The position numbers and the translations under genes were made by a program. From Bacteroidota bacterium (GTDB lineage: Bacteria > Bacteroidota > Bacteroidia > Chitinophagales > Chitinophagaceae): a DNA stretch of 7,962 nt. Position 1 is the first letter of the stretch; every line of letters begins with the position of its first letter. The stretch is taken from positions 1 through 7,962 of the forward strand of contig JAEWWO010000132.1 of the NCBI GenBank assembly GCA_023396345.1. The letters run 5' to 3'. The notes under the pieces were generated by a model, which searched no databases, was not told the DNA's origin, and was given only the letters and a program-made list of their open reading frames with translations. Shown one piece after another: positions 1 to 6,309 of the stretch.

Positions 1-26
1 ATTGTACACTTTATTTTTCACAAGCA

Positions 27-62
27 TTTGGCATTTACTGACAGCATTAAAAACTAAATTCG
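27..62 (+). promoter_or_regulatory. Possible weak Bacteroidota-type promoter for the UPF0173 hydrolase
   Basis: TTTG at 27-30 could serve as a -33 element and TAAATTCG at 55-62 as a -7 element, one mismatch from the TAnnTTTG consensus. The 24-nt spacer is longer than usual. The position would give a leader of roughly 15-20 nt before the ATG at 85. The call rests on motif resemblance only, in an AT-rich stretch where chance matches are easy. Confidence 0.3.
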
Positions 63-84
63 CATATAAAATAAAACACAGCAA

Positions 85-789
85 ATGAATTTTACATATT
101 ACGCACATTCTACTTTTATGATTGAGGTAAAGGGCAAAAAAGTTTTGTTCGATCCGTTTTTTACCGGCAACCCAAACGCTGAACAATTTAACGTAGAGGA
201 AATTGAAGCAGATTATATTTTGCTTTCTCACGGACATGACGACCATATAGCTGACGCTGCTTCCATAGCCTTGCGCACCAATGCAAAAGTGGTTTCCAGT
301 CCGGAAGTAATTGCTTACATGAAAAAGCAGGGTGTGGAAAATGTGCATGAGCTTAATCATGGAGCGCCTACAAAATTTGAGTTTGGTAATGTACGCGCAG
401 TAAGTGCCATGCATTCTTCAAGTTTGCCCGATGGCAGTTACGGTGGCAATCCTATGGGTTTTGTCTGCACCACATACGACGGCAATTTTTACTACGCCGG
501 AGATACCTGTCTGATAATGGATATGCAGTTAATTCCTTTATTCAGCCGACTTGATTTTGCCATTTTACCTATTGGCGGCAACTATACCATGGATTATAAA
601 GATGCTGCCATAGCTTCGGATTTTATTAAATGCGATAAAATAGTAGGCGTGCATTATGACACATTCGACCTGATAAAAATAGATACAAAAGCGGCATTGC
701 GTGAGTTTCATTCCAAAGGTAAAATGCTGTTCCTGCCCAAAATCGGCGAAACCATTACAGCCATTAAGAGAGAAGAAGAGGAAGAGTAG
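85..789 (+). CDS. Metal-dependent hydrolase, metallo-beta-lactamase fold (UPF0173/UlaG-like)
   Basis: This 234-residue protein has the metallo-beta-lactamase fold signature. HGHDDH at residues 49-54 is the HxHxDH metal-binding motif. His110, Asp140 (in YAGDT) and His190 (in GVHYDTF) fit the remaining metal ligands. An N-terminal AHSTF segment at 7-11 and GGNYTM at 164-169 are typical of the UPF0173 'metal-dependent hydrolase' family, and the length of about 230 residues also fits. No signal peptide is seen, so it is probably cytoplasmic with two metal ions, likely zinc. The substrate is not known for this family. The start at 85 places the HS motif at the usual distance from the N-terminus. 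An acidic tail (KREEEEE) encoded by a purine run ends the protein and is probably disordered. It lies 102 bp upstream of parA and is probably a separate unit. The family call is firm; the reaction is unknown. Confidence 0.9.
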   Translation: MNFTYYAHSTFMIEVKGKKVLFDPFFTGNPNAEQFNVEEIEADYILLSHGHDDHIADAASIALRTNAKVVSSPEVIAYMKKQGVENVHELNHGAPTKFEFGNVRAVSAMHSSSLPDGSYGGNPMGFVCTTYDGNFYYAGDTCLIMDMQLIPLFSRLDFAILPIGGNYTMDYKDAAIASDFIKCDKIVGVHYDTFDLIKIDTKAALREFHSKGKMLFLPKIGETITAIKREEEEE

Positions 790-802
790 GGAGCATTCTC
801 CC
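789..802 (+). terminator. Short GC-rich hairpin after the hydrolase gene, possible weak terminator
   Basis: GGGAG and CTCCC form a perfect 5-bp stem around a CATT loop, beginning on the last base of the hydrolase stop codon. No T-tract follows directly; an A-rich stretch and only a distant TTTT come next. It could slow transcription or protect an mRNA 3' end, but it is not a canonical intrinsic terminator. Confidence 0.3.
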
Positions 803-854
803 AAAAGAAATTCTCATTTTAAGACAGTTTTAAACATAAAACCGTAAAATAAAT

Positions 855-862
855 TATCTTTG
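855..862 (+). promoter_or_regulatory. Bacteroidota -7 promoter element upstream of parA
   Basis: TATCTTTG is an exact match to the Bacteroidota -7 consensus TAnnTTTG and lies in the only sizeable gap before the parA run. Transcription would begin around 866-869, giving a leader of about 25 nt before the ATG at 892. The -33 region has a TTTT at 828-831 rather than a clear TTTG, so the upstream half is weak. It is the likely main promoter for the six genes up to the terminator near 6240. Confidence 0.55.
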
Positions 863-891
863 GCTTTAAAGATTTTTTATTCAGTAAATAT

Positions 892-1683
892 ATGGGAAGA
901 ATAATTGGCGTAGCTAATCAGAAGGGAGGCGTAGGAAAAACTACAACCGCAATCAACCTGGCGGCAAGTCTGGCAGTTTTAGAAATGAAAACATTGCTGG
1001 TTGATGCCGACCCGCAGGCTAACAGTACCACAGGCGTAGGCTTTGACCTGCATAACATTACCAGCAGCCTGTATAATTGTATGGTCGACGGTACGGCTGC
1101 GCAGGATGTAATTTTAAAAAGCAATATCCCTAATCTCGATTTAATACCCTCGCATATAGACCTGGTTGGCGCCGAAATTGAGATGATAAATTATCCCAAC
1201 AGAGAAAATGTAATGAAGTCTGTACTCGATCCAGTAAGAGATCAGTACGATTTTATCATTATAGATTGTTCTCCTTCTCTGGGCTTGATTACCGTTAATT
1301 CTCTCGTAGCTGCCAACAGTGTAGTTGTTCCTGTGCAATGCGAATTTTTCGCACTGGAAGGATTGGGTAAATTACTCAATACTATCAAAATTGTTCAAAG
1401 TCGCCTGAATCCTCAGCTCGAAATAGAAGGTATTTTAATGACGATGTACGATGGCAGATTGCGCCTGAGCAATCAGGTAGTGAGTGAAGTGCGCCGCCAT
1501 TTTGATGAAATGGTTTTTGAAACAATCATTCACAGAAATGTACGTCTTACAGAAGCACCAAGTTTTGGAAAGCCTGTAATATTGTACGATTCGGAGAGTA
1601 AAGGTGCTGTTAACTACCTTAATCTGGCTAAAGAAATAATGGTTAAAAACAATATCGGAATAGAAGGTCTGGAAGCAGAATAA
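892..1683 (+). CDS. parA: Chromosome-partitioning ATPase ParA (Soj type)
   Basis: This 263-residue ParA/Soj ATPase binds ATP, dimerises on the nucleoid and acts with ParB-parS to segregate chromosome origins. Visible motifs are the deviant Walker A KGGVGKTTT at residues 11-19 with the signature lysine, Walker A' VDADPQ at 37-42, and Walker B FIIIDCSPSLG at 121-131. Further conserved segments are QCEFFALEG (149-157) and RNVRLTEAPSFGKP (215-228). The protein begins directly with the ATPase fold and has no N-terminal helix-turn-helix. This and its length match chromosomal rather than plasmid P1-type ParA. The ATG at 892 starts four residues before the first beta strand (IGVANQ) and fits the family. 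parB follows after 23 bp, so the two are almost certainly cotranscribed. No oddities are seen. Other MinD/ParA-type ATPases are less likely given the adjacent parB. Confidence 0.97.
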   Translation: MGRIIGVANQKGGVGKTTTAINLAASLAVLEMKTLLVDADPQANSTTGVGFDLHNITSSLYNCMVDGTAAQDVILKSNIPNLDLIPSHIDLVGAEIEMINYPNRENVMKSVLDPVRDQYDFIIIDCSPSLGLITVNSLVAANSVVVPVQCEFFALEGLGKLLNTIKIVQSRLNPQLEIEGILMTMYDGRLRLSNQVVSEVRRHFDEMVFETIIHRNVRLTEAPSFGKPVILYDSESKGAVNYLNLAKEIMVKNNIGIEGLEAE

Positions 1684-1706
1684 TATAAATAAGTACAGTT
1701 TAAAAA

Positions 1707-2687
1707 ATGAGTAAAGCAAAAAAGGAAGCAGCAAAACCATCTACCGCAAAAAATTTGCATATAAAACCTACAGGAAAAGAAAAAGCAGCATTGGGCAAAG
1801 GTTTGAGTTCTTTATTACAGAATATTAAAGACGACCTGAAAATGCCTGCCGGCGATGCTTTGAGGAAAGATGTAGTAGAAGAAGTAACTGCTGTAGTAAA
1901 AATTCCTTTAACCAAAATACAAACCAATCCGAAAAATCCCAGAAAGGATTTCGATAAAAAAGCATTGGAAGAACTGGCAGAGTCTATCAGAATTCACGAT
2001 ATTATTCAGCCGCTCACTGTAAGCAAGAAAGCAGACGGAACCTACATGCTTATTGCCGGAGAAAGAAGATACAAAGCTTCTAAACTCGCCGGAATAAAAG
2101 AAGTGCCGGTGTATGTGCGTCAGGCAGATGATGCAGAACTACTGGAACTGGCTTTGCTCGAAAACTTACAGAGAGAAGACCTTAACGCCATAGAAATAGG
2201 ATTGAGTTATCAGCGTATGATGGATGAACTTTCTTACACGCAGGAAAAAGTTGCGGAGCGTATGGGTAAAGAAAGAAGCACCATTACCAACTACATTCGT
2301 TTGCTCAAACTGCCGCCCGATGTGCAATTGGCTGTACGCAGCAGCGAAATATCTATGGGTCATGCAAGAGCTGTTTCGGGTTTAGAAAATGTGGATGCAC
2401 AACTTACCGCTTTTAAAGAAATAAAAGAAAAACATTTAAGCGTAAGACAAACAGAGGACTTGGTGCGCAGAATGAATCAGGCACAGCGTCCCGACAAGAA
2501 ACCTTCTGCCAAGTCTGCTTTGCCGCCTGCATACAAAAAAGTGGAAGATACATTGGCTTCTCACTTTGGCACCAAGGTGAAGCTTACGCACAATACCAAA
2601 AAAGGAGAAGGCTCCATTACAATAGATTATTATTCACTTGATGAATTTAACAAGCTGCTCGATTTAATGAATGTGCAGGTAGGATAG
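1707..2687 (+). CDS. parB: Chromosome-partitioning protein ParB (Spo0J family)
   Basis: This 326-residue DNA-binding CTPase would load on parS sites near the replication origin, spread as a clamp and stimulate ParA. A lysine-rich N-terminal tail carries ALGKGLSSLL at 28-37, the ParA-contacting segment seen in many chromosomal ParBs. The ParB/Srx nucleotide-binding domain has NPRKDFD (77-83), GERRYKAS (118-125, CTP contact) and ENLQRED (152-158). A helix-turn-helix runs from about 177 to 203 (TQEKVAERMG, then STITNYIRLLKLP), followed by GHARAV (218-223). A lysine/proline-rich linker (about 258-275) leads to the C-terminal dimerisation domain. The order and length match chromosomal ParB. The site usually written LNPIE reads LNAIE here, a change I recall from other Bacteroidota. 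The start follows an A-rich stretch, and no alternative start is needed. The next gene begins 23 bp downstream. Confidence 0.96.
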   Translation: MSKAKKEAAKPSTAKNLHIKPTGKEKAALGKGLSSLLQNIKDDLKMPAGDALRKDVVEEVTAVVKIPLTKIQTNPKNPRKDFDKKALEELAESIRIHDIIQPLTVSKKADGTYMLIAGERRYKASKLAGIKEVPVYVRQADDAELLELALLENLQREDLNAIEIGLSYQRMMDELSYTQEKVAERMGKERSTITNYIRLLKLPPDVQLAVRSSEISMGHARAVSGLENVDAQLTAFKEIKEKHLSVRQTEDLVRRMNQAQRPDKKPSAKSALPPAYKKVEDTLASHFGTKVKLTHNTKKGEGSITIDYYSLDEFNKLLDLMNVQVG

Positions 2688-2710
2688 ATTCTCAGCCATT
2701 GAAAAACTGA

Positions 2711-3448
2711 ATGAAGATTAAGTATTTTATAATATGCTTTTTTCTTTTCCTGACAGGTCAAAATGTTTTTGCCCAGAATCAGGATACGGTAAATGTTATG
2801 CGCAGGTCTGTTGATACCACAGGAGGTGTGCAGGCGGTGCTGGAAGATTCCACTACCAAAGAAAAAAGATTTCTGGGAGGTGTATTTTCCCGTAAAGATT
2901 CTACCGGAAAAGAAAGAGATACTTTTTTTCTGAAGAAGAAAGAATATACGCCGCGTGGTGCTACACTGCGTTCATTAATATTGCCCGGCTGGGGACAGGT
3001 GTACAACAAGCAATACTGGAAGCTGCCCATTGTGGCAGCGGGAATTGGTGTGCCGGTGGGAATATTTGTGTTTAATAATGTGTGGTACAATCGTTCAAAA
3101 GAGGCAGTAGATGTGGCTTTCAGAATACAGCAGAATCCGGCTGATACTGCATTAATCAATACTTTGCATCAGGATTTTATCGGCTCATACAATAGCAGAA
3201 AAAATCTACCCAACGGACTGGAGAGTTTTAAACTTACAGCCATACAGTCAAGAAATTATTACAGAAAAAATCAGGATTATGCCATCTTATGGACTTTGGC
3301 TATGTGGGGACTGAATGTGGCAGATGCCACTGTTTTTGCACATCTCAAAGGATTTGATGTATCTGATGATATAAGTCTGAAGGTTCGGCCTGTGTATTTT
3401 AATATGAGCCATACGCCTGGCGTTAAGCTGGTTTTTTATAAAAAATAA
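2711..3448 (+). CDS. DUF5683 membrane-associated protein
   Basis: This 245-residue protein has a signal peptide-like N-terminus: hydrophobic residues 5-16, with a likely cut after NVFA at 21 and before Gln22. A polar, low-conservation stretch (22-77) follows. From about 79 the sequence matches what I know of DUF5683: PRGATLRSLILPGWGQVYNKQYWK with the PGWGQ core at 92-96, a hydrophobic segment at about 104-122, YRKNQDY at 184-190, and a second hydrophobic segment at about 190-208 running into LNVADATVFAHL (201-212). The N-terminus would point to export; the two internal hydrophobic segments suggest it stays membrane-bound. The biochemical role is not known. In Bacteroidota this family commonly sits between parB and dapB, as here (gaps of 23 and 15 bp), so it is part of a conserved core operon. 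The family call rests on the motifs and the gene order together. Confidence 0.85.
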   Translation: MKIKYFIICFFLFLTGQNVFAQNQDTVNVMRRSVDTTGGVQAVLEDSTTKEKRFLGGVFSRKDSTGKERDTFFLKKKEYTPRGATLRSLILPGWGQVYNKQYWKLPIVAAGIGVPVGIFVFNNVWYNRSKEAVDVAFRIQQNPADTALINTLHQDFIGSYNSRKNLPNGLESFKLTAIQSRNYYRKNQDYAILWTLAMWGLNVADATVFAHLKGFDVSDDISLKVRPVYFNMSHTPGVKLVFYKK

Positions 3449-3463
3449 AAAAAGGAATTTGAT

Positions 3464-4186
3464 ATGAAAATTGCATTAATCGGATATGGAAAAATGGGTA
3501 AGGCAATTGAGCAAATAGCTCAGGCAAACGGGCATGAAATAGTGTTGCGTATTTCTATAGAAAATACGAAAGACTTTACTATTGAAGCTGTTCAAAAAGC
3601 AGATGTGGCTATAGAATTTACAGGACCGGAAAGTGCTTTTGAAAATATCAAAAAATGTTTTGAAGCAGGCGTATCTGTTGTAAGCGGTTCTACCGGATGG
3701 TTAAAGAATCTGCCCGAAATACAGCAGGCTGCGATTGATAATAATGTTGCTTTTTTATATGCAAGTAATTTCAGCATCGGGGTTAATTTATTTTTTGAGT
3801 TGAATAATTACCTCGCAGGATTAATGAAAGCCTACAAAGGTTACAATCCCTCCATTACAGAGATTCATCATCTGGAAAAGAAAGATGCACCCAGCGGCAC
3901 AGCCATTACTTTGGCAGAGCAGATTATGAAAGTGTATACTGAAAAAGAAGAATGGGTAAACTACGCATCAGACAAAAAAGATAAACTGGAAATTATTTCT
4001 GAAAGAGAAGAAAATGTACCTGGTACACATACGGTATCTTTTCATTCGGAAATTGATGATATTGCTATTACGCATACGGCACACAACAGAAAGGGTTTTG
4101 CCTCGGGAGCTGTGTTGGCGGCGGAATTTATCAATGGCAAAAAAGGAGTTTTCTCTATGAGAGAAGTATTATTCGGAGCGCAATAA
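3464..4186 (+). CDS. dapB: 4-hydroxy-tetrahydrodipicolinate reductase DapB
   Basis: DapB uses NAD(P)H to reduce 4-hydroxy-tetrahydrodipicolinate to tetrahydrodipicolinate in the cytoplasmic diaminopimelate/lysine pathway, which supplies peptidoglycan and protein synthesis. The Rossmann nucleotide-binding loop is GYGKMGKAI (7-15). EFTGPES (51-57), SGSTGW (74-79) and SNFSIGVNLF (101-110) follow. The catalytic segment HHLEKKDAPSGTA lies at 135-147, with His135 and Lys139 aligning to the E. coli catalytic His159 and Lys163. GTHTV (187-191) and HNRKGFASGAVLAAEF (207-222) close the substrate-binding and dimer region. At 240 residues it is shorter than the roughly 270-residue E. coli enzyme but normal for Bacteroidota. 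An AGGA lies 11-14 bases before the ATG, unusual in this otherwise Shine-Dalgarno-poor window. It follows the DUF5683 gene by 15 bp, and the FAD oxidase starts 9 bp after its stop. Confidence 0.97.
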   Translation: MKIALIGYGKMGKAIEQIAQANGHEIVLRISIENTKDFTIEAVQKADVAIEFTGPESAFENIKKCFEAGVSVVSGSTGWLKNLPEIQQAAIDNNVAFLYASNFSIGVNLFFELNNYLAGLMKAYKGYNPSITEIHHLEKKDAPSGTAITLAEQIMKVYTEKEEWVNYASDKKDKLEIISEREENVPGTHTVSFHSEIDDIAITHTAHNRKGFASGAVLAAEFINGKKGVFSMREVLFGAQ

Positions 4187-4195
4187 TTTTTTTAT

Positions 4196-5590
4196 ATGGA
4201 TACTGCATTAATTGATAATCTGAAAAGTATTGTAGGAGAAGAATTTGTATTTAATGATTCAGACACTTTACATTTTTTCGGACACGACTATACCGAAAAA
4301 TTACAGTACAATCCGGACATTGTTGTAAAGCCCGGAACCGCAGAAGAAATAAGTAAGATAGTACAATTATGCAATGAACATAAAATTCCGCTTACGCCGC
4401 GTGCGGGTGGAACCGGGCTTACAGGTGGCGCCCTGCCTACATTTGGCGGCATCTTGCTTTCAACAGAAAGACTAAATAAAATTATTGATATTGATGAAAG
4501 AAATTTGCAGGTAACTACGGAAACCGGCGTTATTACAGAGGTTTTGCAAAGAGCGGTAGCTGATAAAGGATTGTTTTATCCGCCCGACCCAAGCAGTCGA
4601 GGCACGTGTTTTATAGGAGGAAATATTGCAGAAAACAGCGGCGGTCCCAAAGCGGTAAAGTACGGCGTGGTGAAAGATTATGTGCTGAATCTGGAAGTGG
4701 TATTGCCCACGGGTGAAATTATCTGGACGGGTGCAAATGTATTAAAAAACGCTACCGGATACAATCTTACGCAATTGATGATTGGCAGCGAAGGCACACT
4801 GGGTATTGTAACCAAAGCAGTGCTGAAATTAATTCCTATGCCTAAGCATGATTTGCTTATGCTGGCTCCGTTCAACTCTCTTGAAAAAGCAAGCGAAGCC
4901 GTAAGTGCTATATTTCGTGCGGGCTACACACCCAGCGGTCTGGAGTTTGTAGAAATCAATGCGCTGAAAATAGTAAGTGGTCTGGAAGACAGCAGTATTG
5001 TTCCCGTAACCGATGATATGGAAGCCCACCTTATTGTGGAAGTGGACGGTAATGATATTGAAGTACTGATGAAAGAAATGGAGCAAATTGCCGAAGTGCT
5101 GATGCAGTACGATTGCGGAGAAATATTTTTTGCCGATGATGCCACACAAAAAGAAGAATTGTGGAAACTCAGAAGAAGAACTGCAGAAGCTGTAAAAGCC
5201 GTAGGGTACACCATTGAAGAAGATACAGTAGTGCCACGCGCAGAATTACCCAAATTGATTAAAGGTGCAAAAGAGTTGGCTAAAAAACATGATTTTAATG
5301 TGGTTTGTTACGGTCATGCAGGCGATGGAAATATACACGTAAGAATTTTTAAGGAAGGACATCCCAACAGTTTCAATAATGCGGAAGTAAAGCCCATTCT
5401 TGAAGAACTTTTTAAACTGGTTAAAAGTCTGAATGGCATGATTAGTGCAGAACATGGAATTGGAATGTTGCAGAAAGAATTTTTACCCATCTTTTTTGAT
5501 GATATTACACTTGATTTAATGAGAGGTATAAAGAAAGTTTTTGACCCGAACAATATTCTTAACGCAGGAAAAATTATTGACTTAAAATAA
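4196..5590 (+). CDS. FAD-linked oxidase, GlcD / D-lactate dehydrogenase family
   Basis: This 464-residue flavoprotein is of the VAO type (FAD_binding_4 followed by FAD-oxidase C-terminal domain), a family that oxidises D-2-hydroxy acids such as glycolate, D-lactate or D-2-hydroxyglutarate. The FAD domain (about 37-215) has PRAGGTGLTGGAL (68-80), PPDPSSRGTCFIGGNIAEN (129-147) and IGSEGTLGIVT (196-206). The C-terminal domain has GHAGDGNIHV (373-382) and SAEHGIGMLQ (417-426), whose histidines (374, 381, 420) match metal and substrate ligands of the family, then FDPNNILNAGKI (449-460). The length is complete, there is no signal peptide and no fused iron-sulfur domain. No GlcE or GlcF partner is nearby, so a stand-alone D-lactate or 2-hydroxyacid dehydrogenase is more likely than glycolate oxidase; the exact substrate cannot be read from the sequence. 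It sits 9 bp after dapB and 12 bp before the next gene, so it is in the operon. Confidence 0.92.
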   Translation: MDTALIDNLKSIVGEEFVFNDSDTLHFFGHDYTEKLQYNPDIVVKPGTAEEISKIVQLCNEHKIPLTPRAGGTGLTGGALPTFGGILLSTERLNKIIDIDERNLQVTTETGVITEVLQRAVADKGLFYPPDPSSRGTCFIGGNIAENSGGPKAVKYGVVKDYVLNLEVVLPTGEIIWTGANVLKNATGYNLTQLMIGSEGTLGIVTKAVLKLIPMPKHDLLMLAPFNSLEKASEAVSAIFRAGYTPSGLEFVEINALKIVSGLEDSSIVPVTDDMEAHLIVEVDGNDIEVLMKEMEQIAEVLMQYDCGEIFFADDATQKEELWKLRRRTAEAVKAVGYTIEEDTVVPRAELPKLIKGAKELAKKHDFNVVCYGHAGDGNIHVRIFKEGHPNSFNNAEVKPILEELFKLVKSLNGMISAEHGIGMLQKEFLPIFFDDITLDLMRGIKKVFDPNNILNAGKIIDLK

Positions 5591-5602
5591 AAATTTCACA
5601 AC

Positions 5603-6220
5603 ATGATATATAATAAAATTTTACTGATAGTATTGCTTTTTACAATAGGATTTACTGCAAAAGCTCAATGGCAGTATGATACAACGGTTGCTGGCAATCA
5701 GCAGGCTGTGATGGCTGCACGCGAGCAGGAGAGACAGCAGCAACAGGCGCAACAGGATCAAAAGCCCTGGTTCTTTGGTGGTGGTGCTGTGCTCGGTTTC
5801 AGCAGCGGTTCGGGAGCTATCGGAGTTTCGCCGATGGTGGGGTATAAACTAAATAATTATGTAGATGCAGGAATGGGAGTAAATCTTATTTATCATTACA
5901 ATAATTATTATACAAGAAACCGTGCTTTCAATGTAGGATTGATGCCGTTTGTACGTGCTTTTCCTATTAATAATTTCTTTGCTCAGCTACAGTTTGAACA
6001 AGGCTGGATAAACGGAAGTCATTTATCAGGCGGAACAAAAACAAAATATAACTACGATTATCAGGCACTCATTGGTTCTGTAGGATATGCCAACAGAGTA
6101 AACGGCAGAGTAGGTTTCTTTATGTCCGTAGGAATTGATTTATTGAAACATCCCAACTCTCCTTACAGATATTCCGACGGTACTATTATGCCTGTAATCA
6201 GCACGGGTGTTAACTTCTAA
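5603..6220 (+). CDS. Small exported protein, likely outer-membrane beta-barrel; function unknown
   Basis: I do not recognise a named family for this 205-residue protein. A clear signal peptide covers residues 1-21 (hydrophobic core about 5-17, cut after TAKA and before QWQYD). A polar segment rich in Gln, Arg and Glu (32-54), including QQQQ at 46-49, may be flexible or helical. From about 56 to the end the pattern is alternating aromatic and glycine-rich strands (VSPMVGYKLNNYVDAGMGVN, then FNVGLMPFVRAF). It ends in an aromatic residue (GVNF), as many outer-membrane beta-barrels do. The size would allow an 8-stranded barrel, OmpX- or porin-family-like. It is the last gene before the strong terminator, 12 bp after the FAD oxidase. 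Nothing in it suggests a specific substrate. Surface or periplasmic structural roles are inference only. Confidence 0.75.
   Translation: MIYNKILLIVLLFTIGFTAKAQWQYDTTVAGNQQAVMAAREQERQQQQAQQDQKPWFFGGGAVLGFSSGSGAIGVSPMVGYKLNNYVDAGMGVNLIYHYNNYYTRNRAFNVGLMPFVRAFPINNFFAQLQFEQGWINGSHLSGGTKTKYNYDYQALIGSVGYANRVNGRVGFFMSVGIDLLKHPNSPYRYSDGTIMPVISTGVNF
5729..5764 (+). repeat. Low-complexity CAG/CAA glutamine-rich coding tract
   Basis: A run of cag, caa and cgc-type triplets encodes the Gln-rich stretch just after the signal peptide of the exported protein (residues about 43-54). The codons are mixed cag and caa with interruptions, so it is an imperfect, probably fairly stable tract rather than a pure microsatellite. 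Confidence 0.5.
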
Positions 6221-6239
6221 ATACTTTTTTTTAAAATAT

Positions 6240-6274
6240 AAATCCTGTTAAATACAATTTAGCAGGATTTTTTT
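6240..6274 (+). terminator. Intrinsic (rho-independent) terminator of the parA operon
   Basis: AATCCTGTTAAA (6241-6252) pairs with TTTAGCAGGATT (6258-6269) across a TACAA loop. This gives a 12-bp stem with one G-U pair, extendable by an A-T pair on the outside. A T-run continues to 6274. It lies 20 bp after the exported-protein stop and before ribF, so it separates the two transcription units. The CCTG/CAGG core is the only GC-rich part of the stem. The arms are almost complementary, so it could also work partly in the reverse direction, but there is no - strand gene for it to serve. Confidence 0.85.
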
Positions 6275-6305
6275 GTGAAGCATTCTCGCTTAAATTTTAT
6301 ATTTG
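6272..6305 (+). promoter_or_regulatory. Bacteroidota-type promoter directly before ribF
   Basis: TATATTTG at 6298-6305 is an exact match to the -7 consensus TAnnTTTG, and TTTG at 6272-6275 can act as the -33 element with a 22-nt spacer. The -33 half overlaps the T-tract of the preceding terminator. The -7 element ends only four bases before the ribF ATG at 6310, so transcription would start at or very near the start codon. The motif match is seen; promoter activity and the start point are inferred. Confidence 0.55.
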
Positions 6306-6309
6306 CGCA

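Noticed and set aside
4603..4608. CACGTG core that could belong to a parS site
   Set aside because: The flanks (CGAGG on the left, TTTTA on the right) do not form the parS palindrome, and the site lies inside the conserved FAD-oxidase coding sequence.
4829..5253. Two overlapping - strand open frames of just over 100 residues
   Set aside because: They are antisense to the FAD oxidase, have no recognisable domain or start context, and their composition looks like reversed coding sequence.
6276..6309. FMN riboswitch or other leader RNA before ribF
   Set aside because: The space between terminator and start codon is about 35 bp, far too short for an RFN element, and no conserved RFN segments are seen.
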